Source: Botrimarina hoheduenensis (lineage in GTDB: Bacteria; Planctomycetota; Planctomycetia; Pirellulales; Lacipirellulaceae). Taken from it: a stretch of 50,871 bases of DNA. The notes under the pieces are model-generated. The model did no database searches. It saw only the letters and a program-made list of their open reading frames with translations, and was not told where the DNA came from. Location of the stretch: NCBI RefSeq assembly GCF_007859815.1, contig NZ_SJPH01000012.1, forward strand, positions 18,564 through 69,434, read 5' to 3'. This document shows positions 7,810 to 15,195 of this stretch, one piece after another; within the stretch, counting starts at the first letter, position 1; every line of letters begins with the position of its first letter. Both the position numbers and the translations under genes were made by a program.

Positions 7810-8172
7810 TCAGACTTCGGCGGCGGCCGGTTGGCCGATCCACAAACGATTCCCATCGGGGTCTTCTATTCGAAACTCGGTCATGCCGTAGAAGGCCACG
7901 TCGAGGTCAGCGACGCTCACCCCGTTAGCGCGCACCTGGTGGTGATACGCCGCGAGGTCCTCGGGATAGAGATAGAGGACCCCTGCCCGGGGTGCGTGCG
8001 GGGCGATGTTGATCGATTCGTCCACCATCAGCTGACAATCGCCACAGCGGAGCAGCGCCCACCGCCACTCGTCGTTGCGTTGCTCGACGCTGAAACCAAG
8101 CTTCTCATAGTAAGCAACGCTGGCCGGCATGTTGCTCACGGGCAGCATGGGGACGATACGATTCATCTTCAT
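7810..8172 (-). CDS. VOC (glyoxalase/bleomycin resistance) family protein
   Basis: The 120-residue protein has a single beta-alpha-beta-beta-beta type VOC module: PMLPVSNMPASVAYYEKLGF at the start and FRIEDPDGNRLWIGQP at the end, the classical EDPDGN/W pattern. Members bind a metal and act as lyases, isomerases or drug-binding proteins, often as dimers. The substrate cannot be told from sequence. The start is ATG at 8172, with another in-frame ATG two codons in. It is convergent with the SDR gene and separated by 88 bases from the next minus-strand gene, so it may be its own transcription unit. Confidence 0.85.
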   Translation of the reverse strand: MKMNRIVPMLPVSNMPASVAYYEKLGFSVEQRNDEWRWALLRCGDCQLMVDESINIAPHAPRAGVLYLYPEDLAAYHHQVRANGVSVADLDVAFYGMTEFRIEDPDGNRLWIGQPAAAEV

Positions 8173-8260
8173 GAAAGCGCTCGGTGAAAGGCCAGCGGAC
8201 GGGATCGGCTTCGTAAAATGAGCACGCTGCTCTCAGCCGAAAGCTCCGTCTGCCCCGACA

Positions 8261-9346
8261 CTAAAACGACAAGCCCACACGCACGATTAGCGAGTCGTCC
8301 AGATCGACCGCTTCGCCCGAGTCTTCGTATTCCAGCTCACGGCCGAAAACGTAGCCCAACTCATAACGCCAAGTGGCACCCCCCAGCGATTCGCGATCGT
8401 AGCCGATCAGAGCGGCGTAGCGGCTCAGCTGCAACGGTTCGGTTACGCCCGAGTCCCGTTGCACGGCCCAGACACCACCGCCGAACTCCCCACTGACATA
8501 GACGTTCGACTTGACGCCCGACTCATTGGCCAAGGGAACGATGATCCGCGGCCGAGGCATCATCGCCTCGTACTTGATCCAGCCGCGATCGTGGATGAAG
8601 CCGACTACGGGGATCACCGCCAGGTCGGCGTTGTTCACGTAGCCGGCACCGATCGCCCACTGCCAAGCGGGCGAGAGGTTGTAGATGCCCATCGCAAAGC
8701 CTGAGATCTGCGCGGCGTCGGCATCGTCCAGGCTGTGCTCATCGCCGTAGAGCCCCACGATCACGTTCCCCCGAAAGAACCACTTTTCGGTCAGCGGACG
8801 AAACGTGGCAAAACTTAGCTGCAGGTCATGTACGACCGCCGGCGTCTGGAGCGTCGTGGGCCCCTCGAACGTGTGGACGCCGTAACCCGGGCTTATCAGG
8901 ATCGGGCAGCCCAGCAGCACCGGAGGCAGCCCAATATCGACGCTCGTGAACCAGGCATTGTGCCCCATCCCTGCGTCGTCGAAGGCGGGGATGTACTCGA
9001 AGGTTGTTTTAGCACCTTGGAAGAAGCCCGGTCGGCGTGCACCGGGGATCCCCGGTGCACGGCTCGGCGGACCGCTCAACGGGGCTTCGTTCGGGATAGC
9101 GTCTTCGGCAACATTGTGCTGCAAAGGCAAGTAAACCGGATCCACCTGCGGCGTAACGAACAGCAGCGAGGCCTCTTCACGGCGCGGCACGCCCTGCCCC
9201 AGTTCATCGCCCACACTGACTCCGCCCACCCAATCGTCGGTGCTGATTGCGTTGGTCGGCGCTGGCTCGGCGGCCAGGTCGGAGCCGATCCATAGCAAGA
9301 AGGGCAAGAACAGCGCAAACCGTCGTGTGTGGCGTGTCATGAACAT
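8261..9346 (-). CDS. Secreted outer-membrane beta-barrel-like protein, paralogue of next gene
   Basis: The 361-residue protein begins with a signal peptide (MTRHTRRFALFLPFLLWIGSD, cleavage near LAAEP), followed by a flexible Pro/Gly region and then alternating aromatic/polar strands ending in ...LIVRVGLSF, the C-terminal aromatic of an outer-membrane strand. The last 80 residues (GEFGGGVWAVQRD, GRELEYEDSGE) align by eye with the end of the upstream protein (GEYGGGSWTVQRE, DREILFGDSGD). It resembles planctomycete beta-barrel families of the DUF6268 kind, but the family assignment is uncertain. The start is ATG at 9346 or 9340. It lies 37 bases after the upstream gene, so an operon is likely. 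A 26-bp perfect palindrome lies inside the linker-coding part (9036-9061). Confidence 0.65.
   Translation of the reverse strand: MFMTRHTRRFALFLPFLLWIGSDLAAEPAPTNAISTDDWVGGVSVGDELGQGVPRREEASLLFVTPQVDPVYLPLQHNVAEDAIPNEAPLSGPPSRAPGIPGARRPGFFQGAKTTFEYIPAFDDAGMGHNAWFTSVDIGLPPVLLGCPILISPGYGVHTFEGPTTLQTPAVVHDLQLSFATFRPLTEKWFFRGNVIVGLYGDEHSLDDADAAQISGFAMGIYNLSPAWQWAIGAGYVNNADLAVIPVVGFIHDRGWIKYEAMMPRPRIIVPLANESGVKSNVYVSGEFGGGVWAVQRDSGVTEPLQLSRYAALIGYDRESLGGATWRYELGYVFGRELEYEDSGEAVDLDDSLIVRVGLSF
9036..9061. repeat. 26-bp perfect palindrome inside a coding region
   Basis: Positions 9036-9048 are the exact reverse complement of 9049-9061, with BamHI-like GGATCC at the centre and GTGCAC near each end. 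It encodes SRAPGIPGAR in the predicted linker of the beta-barrel-like protein, on the minus strand. In RNA it would form a 12-13 bp hairpin with almost no loop. Confidence 0.9.
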
Positions 9347-9383
9347 CGATCGCGTCGGAGCGCTGCGCCTTCGAGTCGGTTGG

Positions 9384-10754
9384 TTAGTAGCCGATGCCAA
9401 TGCGGAACATCACCGCGTCGTCCGGAAGAAAGCGTGCCGGATCGCCCGAATCGCCAAAGAGAATCTCGCGATCGAAGGCGTAGCCAACTTCGATATGCCC
9501 GCGTGCCTGCGTCGCAGCCTGCCATTCCAAGCCGAACAACAGCCTCAGGTCGTTGTAGTCGATGCGATCACCGATATCTTCGCGCTGGACCGTCCACGAT
9601 CCGCCGCCGTATTCGCCGGCGACATACCACCACCAATCGGTTGAGCCAAACGACCGCATGGTGCGGCGGATCTTGGGATTCGGAAAAACCAAGTAGAGAT
9701 CCCACTCGGGCGAGGGTCGCCAGCGGACGCCGCCTGCCGGCAGCGTCTTCACGCGCAGCCGATCGAGATACACGGCACCCAGCAGCAGCTCAAACTGCGG
9801 CGTAAGGGTCACCACTCCCAGCGCGCGCCCGAGAAAACGCATCGAGTCGGTGCTGACTTCGTCGAAGTCGGTCCAGACACCCGTACGGAAGCCCAGTTCG
9901 GCCCCCAGCTCGGGTGAGAATCGGGGAAACCACGAGAAGTCGACATAGGCGTCGTACGCCCGTGGTGGCAGGTCGGGACCACGCGGCATCGAGGTGGGGT
10001 CCCCTTCGGGACCGTTGAACCAATTGAACGCAAACCCCGGCGTGACCAGGAGCGGCGTTTCGATCTGACCGGCGATCGGCCACGCGAATGTCGAGGCGAT
10101 CTCCGTGCGGTTCACCTCAAACGCATCGGCAGAGTTGTCGCCCAACAGGATCGTGTGCTCTCCGCGCAACCGTGAGAAAAACTGACGGAACCGAACGGTG
10201 CTTCCGTCTCCTTGCTCGAATCCATACGTACCCGGCTGCCACCCCAGCGGCGACCCTTCGCCGTACAAGCCGGCCGGGGCCGGCGGCGCACCGTACGAGT
10301 ACGACGGAGCAACGGGCGCCGCGCTATAAGGTGCCCCATAAGGAGATGCTGCCCCCGGAGCGAGTCCGCCATAAGCCGGGGGGGCCGCGTAACCGCCACC
10401 AGCTGGCGGCGCATAAGAATAGGGCAAGGCCGCGGGAGGCGGGCCGGCGTAGGGCGCGCTGCTAAACGGCGAGGGACCGTTCGGAACGCCAATCGCCCCG
10501 CTGTAGGGATCGAAGCTCGGCGGCGGCACCGATGCGGCGGGTGCCGCAGTAAACGGATCACCCCATGCCGGCGGCGCGGCCGAGTAAGTCCCTTGCGGCA
10601 CCTGGAGGCGTTGCCCCGCCACGGGAGGGCAATTCAACACGCTAACCGCAGCGGCCAGGATTACCGCGCAAACACACCGGCAGCGCAATGCGCCGCGGTC
10701 GGCAATCGTGTGTGGCTCGCTGGCGACGCGCACGCGTCCTGCCTCCGGGTTCAA
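9384..10754 (-). CDS. Secreted beta-barrel-like protein with Pro/Ala/Tyr-rich N-terminal region
   Basis: The 456-residue protein has a signal sequence at about residues 22-46 (CVCAVILAAAVSVL, cleavage near VAGQ). Then come about 120 residues of low-complexity Pro, Ala, Tyr and Gly (repeated PPAxG, SPYGAPYSAAP), and a C-terminal barrel-like domain from about residue 180 to RIGIGY. Its last part is clearly related to the downstream gene. The low-complexity region could be a periplasmic or cell-wall linker; this is inference. The TTG at 10754 is the first possible start, a GTG at 10733 is the alternative, and the true start is uncertain. It is probably co-transcribed with its neighbours on both sides. 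Confidence 0.6.
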   Translation of the reverse strand: MNPEAGRVRVASEPHTIADRGALRCRCVCAVILAAAVSVLNCPPVAGQRLQVPQGTYSAAPPAWGDPFTAAPAASVPPPSFDPYSGAIGVPNGPSPFSSAPYAGPPPAALPYSYAPPAGGGYAAPPAYGGLAPGAASPYGAPYSAAPVAPSYSYGAPPAPAGLYGEGSPLGWQPGTYGFEQGDGSTVRFRQFFSRLRGEHTILLGDNSADAFEVNRTEIASTFAWPIAGQIETPLLVTPGFAFNWFNGPEGDPTSMPRGPDLPPRAYDAYVDFSWFPRFSPELGAELGFRTGVWTDFDEVSTDSMRFLGRALGVVTLTPQFELLLGAVYLDRLRVKTLPAGGVRWRPSPEWDLYLVFPNPKIRRTMRSFGSTDWWWYVAGEYGGGSWTVQREDIGDRIDYNDLRLLFGLEWQAATQARGHIEVGYAFDREILFGDSGDPARFLPDDAVMFRIGIGY

Positions 10755-10844
10755 GGGGGAACCGAAGGCGGGTTCGTAGCAGTGTCAGCCGAGCAGGGTC
10801 AAGGCGAAGCGGCTCTCATGCCGCTCCGCAACCGCCGCTAAGGC

Positions 10845-11792
10845 TCAGTTGCCGGTGGCACCCCAACCGGTGCTGCCAACTTGGTGAGCTCCACGAACGC
10901 GGGGGGCGGAGCTAGCGGGCTCGACGCTGGAACGGCTCGAAGTGGCTTGCGCGGACGCGGCTCCCTCCAAGGGCTGGCGGTAAACCGCCTGCCAGACCGG
11001 GGCCGCAAGCTTCTGCGTCACACGGTCGCGCGAATCGAACAGCGGCGGGGCTTGCCAATAGGCACCGCTATCACCGCTGGCTTCGTTGGCGTCGATCGAA
11101 ATGCCCGAGTTCGGATCGCTCAGCGCTGGCGTATCGGCGTTCGGCTTGAAAGCCCGTTCGGGAGTGGGGTTATCGTTGGGACCAAGCGCGGGCTGCGGCT
11201 CGCTGTAACTGGGTGAGGGACCGGCCGGGGTCGGCGCGAGCTGCGTGCTGGGAGACGTGTAGACTGGCTGGCTGGAGCAGCTGGCGCATCCGCTCGAAAG
11301 CGGCGCATCGTAGACCGCCTGAGTGACGCCACCGCAGGCGTCGCAACCCGACGAACAGCAGCTGGTGCAGCTCGAAGTGATCACGGGCGAGAGCGTGACC
11401 GGACGCGAGACGCCGTAGGCCAGTGACGACATGACCGGACCATACGATGCCGGGTAGGTGGGGCGGTAGGCGGTTTGGTACGTCGCGCTCGGCGTGTAAG
11501 CCGGCGCATAACCCGCAACATAGGAGCTCGGTGCTGCCGCAGGAGCGTAACCCGCCACATAGCTGGTCGACGTGCGCGGCGCAAACAGACTACGCGTGAA
11601 GTCCGTCAGGTACTTGCCCGGATACCAGCCGTTGTAAGTCGATTGCGTCTGATAAATGACCGGCGAGTAGGCAACGGTCGCCTGCGGCACGACTCCGACA
11701 GGCGAGCAGCACTGAGCAGAAGTTTCAGCAACAAGCGCGGCCGCCGCCAGAGCGACGAATCCGAACGACAAGGAACGTATTGGGGAAGTCAT
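10845..11792 (-). CDS. Secreted Tyr/Ser/Pro-rich, Cys-containing protein of unknown function
   Basis: The 315-residue protein has a clear signal peptide (MTSPIRSLSFGFVALAAAALVAETSAQ). The mature part starts with CCSPVG and a conserved-looking NGWYPGKYLTDFTRSLF, followed by repeated SYVAGYAPA units and Tyr/Pro repeats to about residue 115. A Cys cluster follows (CTSCCSSGCDACGG and CASC, about 135-165), then a Ser/Pro/Ala-rich tail ending WGATGN. No enzyme motif is visible. Such proteins are common in planctomycetes and may be cell-envelope or matrix components. It is the first gene of the 11792-to-8261 minus-strand run. I do not recognise a named family. Confidence 0.65.
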   Translation of the reverse strand: MTSPIRSLSFGFVALAAAALVAETSAQCCSPVGVVPQATVAYSPVIYQTQSTYNGWYPGKYLTDFTRSLFAPRTSTSYVAGYAPAAAPSSYVAGYAPAYTPSATYQTAYRPTYPASYGPVMSSLAYGVSRPVTLSPVITSSCTSCCSSGCDACGGVTQAVYDAPLSSGCASCSSQPVYTSPSTQLAPTPAGPSPSYSEPQPALGPNDNPTPERAFKPNADTPALSDPNSGISIDANEASGDSGAYWQAPPLFDSRDRVTQKLAAPVWQAVYRQPLEGAASAQATSSRSSVEPASSAPRVRGAHQVGSTGWGATGN

Positions 11793-12136
11793 AGGTGTGG
11801 CCTGATGGAACGACAGGAACCGACGGTCTCTTCAGAATATGTAACTCGCGTTACGCACCTTGGACAACCATTGGTTCCAGGAACTTCAACATTTGGACGC
11901 AGATTCCGAATAGGAGGGCTCGGCGAACACGCTCGGGTGTACCGGTTATTCGTATTCTGCGGGTCCTGACCGATCTAGTCGGCCTCTTTTGGGCTGTCCC
12001 GGCTTGCCCGCCGGTGAGTGCTGAGAATGCCCCCAAGACGCTCCGAGGGTGCCGTTCGCCGGCTCTGAGCCCCACTGGGTGCCTGCGCTGGACACCTCCG
12101 CCGAAGCCCAACCAGCCCGACCAATCGTACCCGTTG
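11793..12136. other. Intergenic region upstream of the secreted protein run
   Basis: No gene is supported in these 344 bases. The part next to 11792 should hold the promoter of the secreted protein genes and contains the inverted repeat GTAAC-TCGC-GTTAC (11841-11854). The rest is downstream of the P-loop ATPase gene, with no T-rich terminator seen. Confidence 0.5.
11841..11854. promoter_or_regulatory. Inverted repeat GTAAC-N4-GTTAC, possible operator
   Basis: GTAAC (11841-11845) and GTTAC (11850-11854) form a 5-bp dyad 49 bases upstream of the secreted protein start at 11792. It is a candidate regulator site; length alone does not exclude chance. Confidence 0.25.
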
Positions 12137-12790
12137 CTAGCGGAAAGCGACGCGACAAGGCCCCACGGGGGGCTGCCCGCGTCGCCGTTCGTGCTCCAGG
12201 TGCAACGCCAGCCAGGTCGCTCGATAATCGCCACCGTGGGCATGGAAGCACGCCGCGGCTTCGCTCAAAGAGATCGGGGTAGGACGCTCGCGCGTCAGTT
12301 GATCGAAAAGCAGCGCGAAAATCTCCGCTGAAGGACTGAGCGTCGTGAGCACGGGGATTCCGCGCACCACACGATGCGTGGTGACAAGCACGCGGAGTCC
12401 ACTCCAACGGACGAAGATCGTCCACAGCCCGACTAGCAGCATCGACCAGCGTTCGAGCCCTTCGATCACTAGCAGCGTGCGTCGATCGCCACGGATCCCC
12501 CTTAGCAATGCCCGGGCGGGAGTCGTCACTACAATCGAAGGCGGCCCGCCAATGTGAGCGGCTAGGCTCCGGACGAGAACCGACTTGCCCACACCATGCG
12601 GGCCAACCACCTGCCCGCGATAGCCGAGCCGCTCCAACTCAACCTGGAGCTTTGGCAATGAGAGCGCACGCGTCTCGACGTGGGCCAGCTTGCCGGTGCC
12701 GGTCCAGCAAGTCGCAAAGGGATTCAGGGATCGCGAAGGAATCGACGCTGCCGCAGACACCGCCACAGCCGAGGATGCGATGGCAGTCAT
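12137..12790 (-). CDS. Small P-loop ATPase, third gene of arrestin-like operon
   Basis: The 217-residue protein has a Walker A motif GPHGVGKS (63-70, K69), a Walker B-like hydrophobic strand ending LLVIEG (106-111, with Glu in place of the usual Asp) and a sensor-like strand VLVTTHR (134-140). The order fits a small AAA/STAND- or TniB-like NTPase, with no signature of ABC transporters. An upstream GTGK (31-34) is probably not a second site. ATG at 12790 overlaps the stop of the previous gene as ATGA, so translation is probably coupled. Its two upstream partners have arrestin-like folds and one is in the membrane, suggesting an ATPase acting on a membrane-bound assembly. The function is unknown. 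Confidence 0.7.
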   Translation of the reverse strand: MTAIASSAVAVSAAASIPSRSLNPFATCWTGTGKLAHVETRALSLPKLQVELERLGYRGQVVGPHGVGKSVLVRSLAAHIGGPPSIVVTTPARALLRGIRGDRRTLLVIEGLERWSMLLVGLWTIFVRWSGLRVLVTTHRVVRGIPVLTTLSPSAEIFALLFDQLTRERPTPISLSEAAACFHAHGGDYRATWLALHLEHERRRGQPPVGPCRVAFR

Positions 12791-13197
12791 GAGCGCGTTC
12801 CTTCTTCGGCAGAAGGTCCAAGCCAAAACGGCTCTTCAACAACCCGCTGCTTTCCACCCGCGAAGAATCCGCGTAGCCGCACGGCCCAGCAAACCTTGAG
12901 CAGCTGCCCGTCGTAGCTCCAAGGGCTACCGGGCAGCGTCGTGCTAAACATGTCCGGCGATTCGTCGGCGCGACGAGGCAGCGTGGCCTCGCGACGGCGC
13001 AGGAAGTCGTGCACCGCCAAGTCCTCTTCGCCCTGGCCGGTGGTGTACCACAGGACGGCTAGCTCGAGGTGTTGCAGCCCCGCCTCACGCCATCCGCCCA
13101 ATCGATACCGACCCGTCAGGATTTCGCCCGGTGCATAGCGGCGACCACCGCGGTCCAGCCAAAGCTCGGGGGGTTCGTCGAGCGTGGGATCGGTCAT
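12787..13197 (-). CDS. Small arrestin-like beta-sandwich protein
   Basis: This 136-residue cytosolic protein (no signal peptide) has a pattern that looks like one arrestin/Vps26-type beta-sandwich: YAPGEILTGRYRL near the start (polar strand after a PGE turn), LQHLELAVLWYTTGQGEED, then FSTTLPGSPWSYDGQLLKVCWAVRLR, where LPxxPxSYxGxxxxxxWxV is typical of the second half of the fold, and FWLG at the end. The fold is inferred from spacing and motifs only. It overlaps both neighbours by ATGA (start 13197, stop 12787), which indicates a tightly coupled three-gene operon. It probably binds the arrestin-like membrane protein or the ATPase next to it. Confidence 0.65.
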   Translation of the reverse strand: MTDPTLDEPPELWLDRGGRRYAPGEILTGRYRLGGWREAGLQHLELAVLWYTTGQGEEDLAVHDFLRRREATLPRRADESPDMFSTTLPGSPWSYDGQLLKVCWAVRLRGFFAGGKQRVVEEPFWLGPSAEEGTRS

Positions 13198-14513
13198 CGA
13201 GAAACAGCCTCGAGCGAAAGGCCACTTGAAGACAGGCTTACCGAGTCCGCGGAAGGAGCAAGCGTCGGCTCGGGTGGGTATACACAGAGCGGGAACCGCC
13301 GCGTTGCTTCTGCCGAACGAACCGGTGCCAGCCGCGTTTCGAGCGACCACCGGACCTCGTTATGGGGAGAACGAAACGACAACGGCCCCGTTGCGGGGAT
13401 CGTGATCGTAAAATCGAGTTCTAGCGCCTGCCCCGGTTCGACGAGCAGGCCGCGCTCGCGGACGAGCGTCTCACGAACCACCTCGACCGTTGCGACACGC
13501 GAATCGGTCCCCTGCTCATAGGTAGCCACTTCTTCGCAGACCAGTGAAATGGTCAGCAAGCGGATCCGGCCCGATCCCGACTGGAACACCACCCCTTGGA
13601 CACTCTGTCCGGGCTGGAGCGGGTGCGTAGCAATCTCAGCACGCGTGGCTCCGAAACCGCCCACGCTGGTCGCATCACGCCACAGCGAGCGAATCATCCA
13701 CACGCTGGTCGCGGCCAGCGGCGCGACCACCAGCAGGGTCAGGCCAAGCCGACCGGGAAGCGAGTCAAAACCGATCGCCTGAAAGACCACCAGACCGGCC
13801 AGCAGGTTCCACATGACGCACAGCGTGGCCATGCCGCTGAGTCGCCATCCCTCGCCGCCGTCGAGCGGCAAACGATAGGCCAATCGCAAGCCAGGGCTGT
13901 CGGCGATCGGCTCAGCATTCGGGAGCGGTACCGCCGACGGAGCGGTGCTAGCGCGGCGTTCGGCAGAGGACTGCACCCGCGCAATCGCCCACCACAAGCC
14001 GATTAGCCCAGACGCCATCAGCGACACCGGAATCACAAGCACAAACCACGGCCACCATCGGCTGCCGGTCGATAGCACAACCCGCTGGGGATCTTCGGGA
14101 TCGTACCAGCACGGCAGATTGGCCCCCTTCTGGAAAGGCTCCAGCGCCAGGGCAGCCTCTTGTCGGCTGGGCGTATCGCGGCCAACCCCGTGGCGAGTCC
14201 ACGCCGTGATCGTGCGCGCGGTCTTGGTCTTGAAACGGATCCGCAGCTCGGGACAGTACTCATCCTCGGCAAGACCGGGCCGAACGGCCACGTGCGTGTC
14301 GACGACGGTTCCCTTCGCCCGCTGAAAGCCCTTGATCTCTTGCGCGAGCTTCAGCTCGGGCAAGAGAACGTCCGTCAGGCACCACCAAGCACCGATCGCC
14401 CCGGCAACGACGAACGTTGCTTGGTACGCGAACTCTGCGGCTCGGGTCCAGGCGACCGATCCCGTGCGGCGACGACCGCGCTTCTTCAGCAGCAGCGGAA
14501 AGCGACTACGCAT
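13194..14513 (-). CDS. Membrane protein with DUF3592-like segment and C-terminal arrestin-like domain
   Basis: The 439-residue protein has four likely membrane segments: about 28-50, 152-175, 228-250 and 257-275. Between the first two lies a DUF3592-like domain (KGTVVDTHV..., CWYDPEDPQRVVLS), which is usually found flanked by such helices. After the last segment, about residues 290-415 look like an arrestin-type beta-sandwich (LTISLVCEEVATYEQGTDSR, then LDFTITIPATGPLSFRSPHNEVRW). The tail is Ser-rich. ATG at 14513 is preferred over an upstream in-frame start because MRSRFPLLLKKRGRRR fits a positive N-terminus before the first helix. It starts an operon with a small arrestin-like protein and a P-loop ATPase. 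The function is unknown. Confidence 0.65.
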   Translation of the reverse strand: MRSRFPLLLKKRGRRRTGSVAWTRAAEFAYQATFVVAGAIGAWWCLTDVLLPELKLAQEIKGFQRAKGTVVDTHVAVRPGLAEDEYCPELRIRFKTKTARTITAWTRHGVGRDTPSRQEAALALEPFQKGANLPCWYDPEDPQRVVLSTGSRWWPWFVLVIPVSLMASGLIGLWWAIARVQSSAERRASTAPSAVPLPNAEPIADSPGLRLAYRLPLDGGEGWRLSGMATLCVMWNLLAGLVVFQAIGFDSLPGRLGLTLLVVAPLAATSVWMIRSLWRDATSVGGFGATRAEIATHPLQPGQSVQGVVFQSGSGRIRLLTISLVCEEVATYEQGTDSRVATVEVVRETLVRERGLLVEPGQALELDFTITIPATGPLSFRSPHNEVRWSLETRLAPVRSAEATRRFPLCVYPPEPTLAPSADSVSLSSSGLSLEAVSR

Positions 14514-14550
14514 AAGCGGGGCAGACGGACGATAGGCGGGGCGGAAGCGG

Positions 14551-14859
14551 CTACTTCGCCCGGCGCACCATCGGCGGGCCCCCCTCAACGGCGGGCACCG
14601 GCTTATAGCCCGGGCGGTAGAAACCTACATTCTCCAGCGCCTTGAACACCTCTTCCAGCGTCTTCTCGCCAAAGTTCGAGATACTGAGCAAATCTTCGCG
14701 GGTGCAGTGCAGCAGGTCATGCACCGTGAAAACGCCGCGTTCTTCGAGGCAGTTCGTGGTCCGGACGGCCAGACCGATCTCGGCCGTGCTCATCTCTAAA
14801 CGACGCTTCATATCGTCGCTTTCCGCCTGCACACGATCCAAAGGCACACGTGTGGCCAT
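14551..14859 (-). CDS. Stand-alone RNA polymerase alpha C-terminal domain protein
   Basis: The 102-residue protein is essentially one alpha-CTD: residues about 25-80 contain LAVRTTNCLEERGVFTVHDL and LLSISNFGEKTLEEVFKALE, the helix-hairpin-helix module that binds UP-element DNA and activators. The N-terminal alpha assembly domain is absent, so it cannot be RpoA itself. It starts at ATG 14859, with an excellent Shine-Dalgarno GGGAGG six bases upstream, one of the strongest in the window. A TTGCCG / TATATT pair lies on the minus strand at 14942-14972. It might act as a free DNA-binding adaptor competing with or supplementing RNA polymerase alpha; this is inference. A much longer open frame reading into the helicase antisense is not supported. 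Confidence 0.8.
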   Translation of the reverse strand: MATRVPLDRVQAESDDMKRRLEMSTAEIGLAVRTTNCLEERGVFTVHDLLHCTREDLLSISNFGEKTLEEVFKALENVGFYRPGYKPVPAVEGGPPMVRRAK

Positions 14860-15195
14860 GGGTTCCCTCCCGTTGCGGTGATGTGAGTCTTCCCTAACTC
14901 GCGGTCCGCGGTTCGCAGGGAACCACGACGCGTGAGGGGAAAATATACCGACCGTGGCCCCTACTTCGGCAAGTTTTTTTCGGATTTTTTTGGGCGTCTT
15001 TCGGGGGGGTAGCGATAGCACATGCCACCGATGGTCGCCCCCGACCCGTACCCCGTATACTGGAAATTGATGACGACCGATCAACCTGCCAGGGGCTGAC
15101 GAGCTGCCAGCGGGCCGCATGACGGCACGCCTGCCGCTCGCCCCTTCCGTTGGTCGTTGCGATCGCTGGCAACCCGCACAGAACACCTTGATCCT
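14860..15195. other. Divergent intergenic region between alpha-CTD protein and helicase
   Basis: In 336 bases the region holds the putative minus-strand promoter of the alpha-CTD gene (14942-14972), two T-runs on the plus strand (14974-14996) and a possible plus-strand -10 TATACT (15056-15061) for the helicase. No small gene is supported. Confidence 0.45.
14942..14972 (-). promoter_or_regulatory. Putative promoter of the alpha-CTD gene
   Basis: On the minus strand TTGCCG (14972-14967) and TATATT (14947-14942) are separated by 19 bases. The -10 matches the sigma-70 consensus in 5 of 6 positions, but the spacer is longer than ideal. It lies about 80 bases upstream of the start codon. Confidence 0.35.

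Noticed and set aside
10330..10600. Possible CRISPR or tandem repeat array
   Set aside because: The repeats are imperfect codon-level Pro/Ala/Tyr repeats inside a secreted protein and have no constant spacers.
11463..11590. Repeat array in the Tyr-rich protein
   Set aside because: Two SYVAGYAPA units explain the similarity; it is a protein repeat, not a DNA element.
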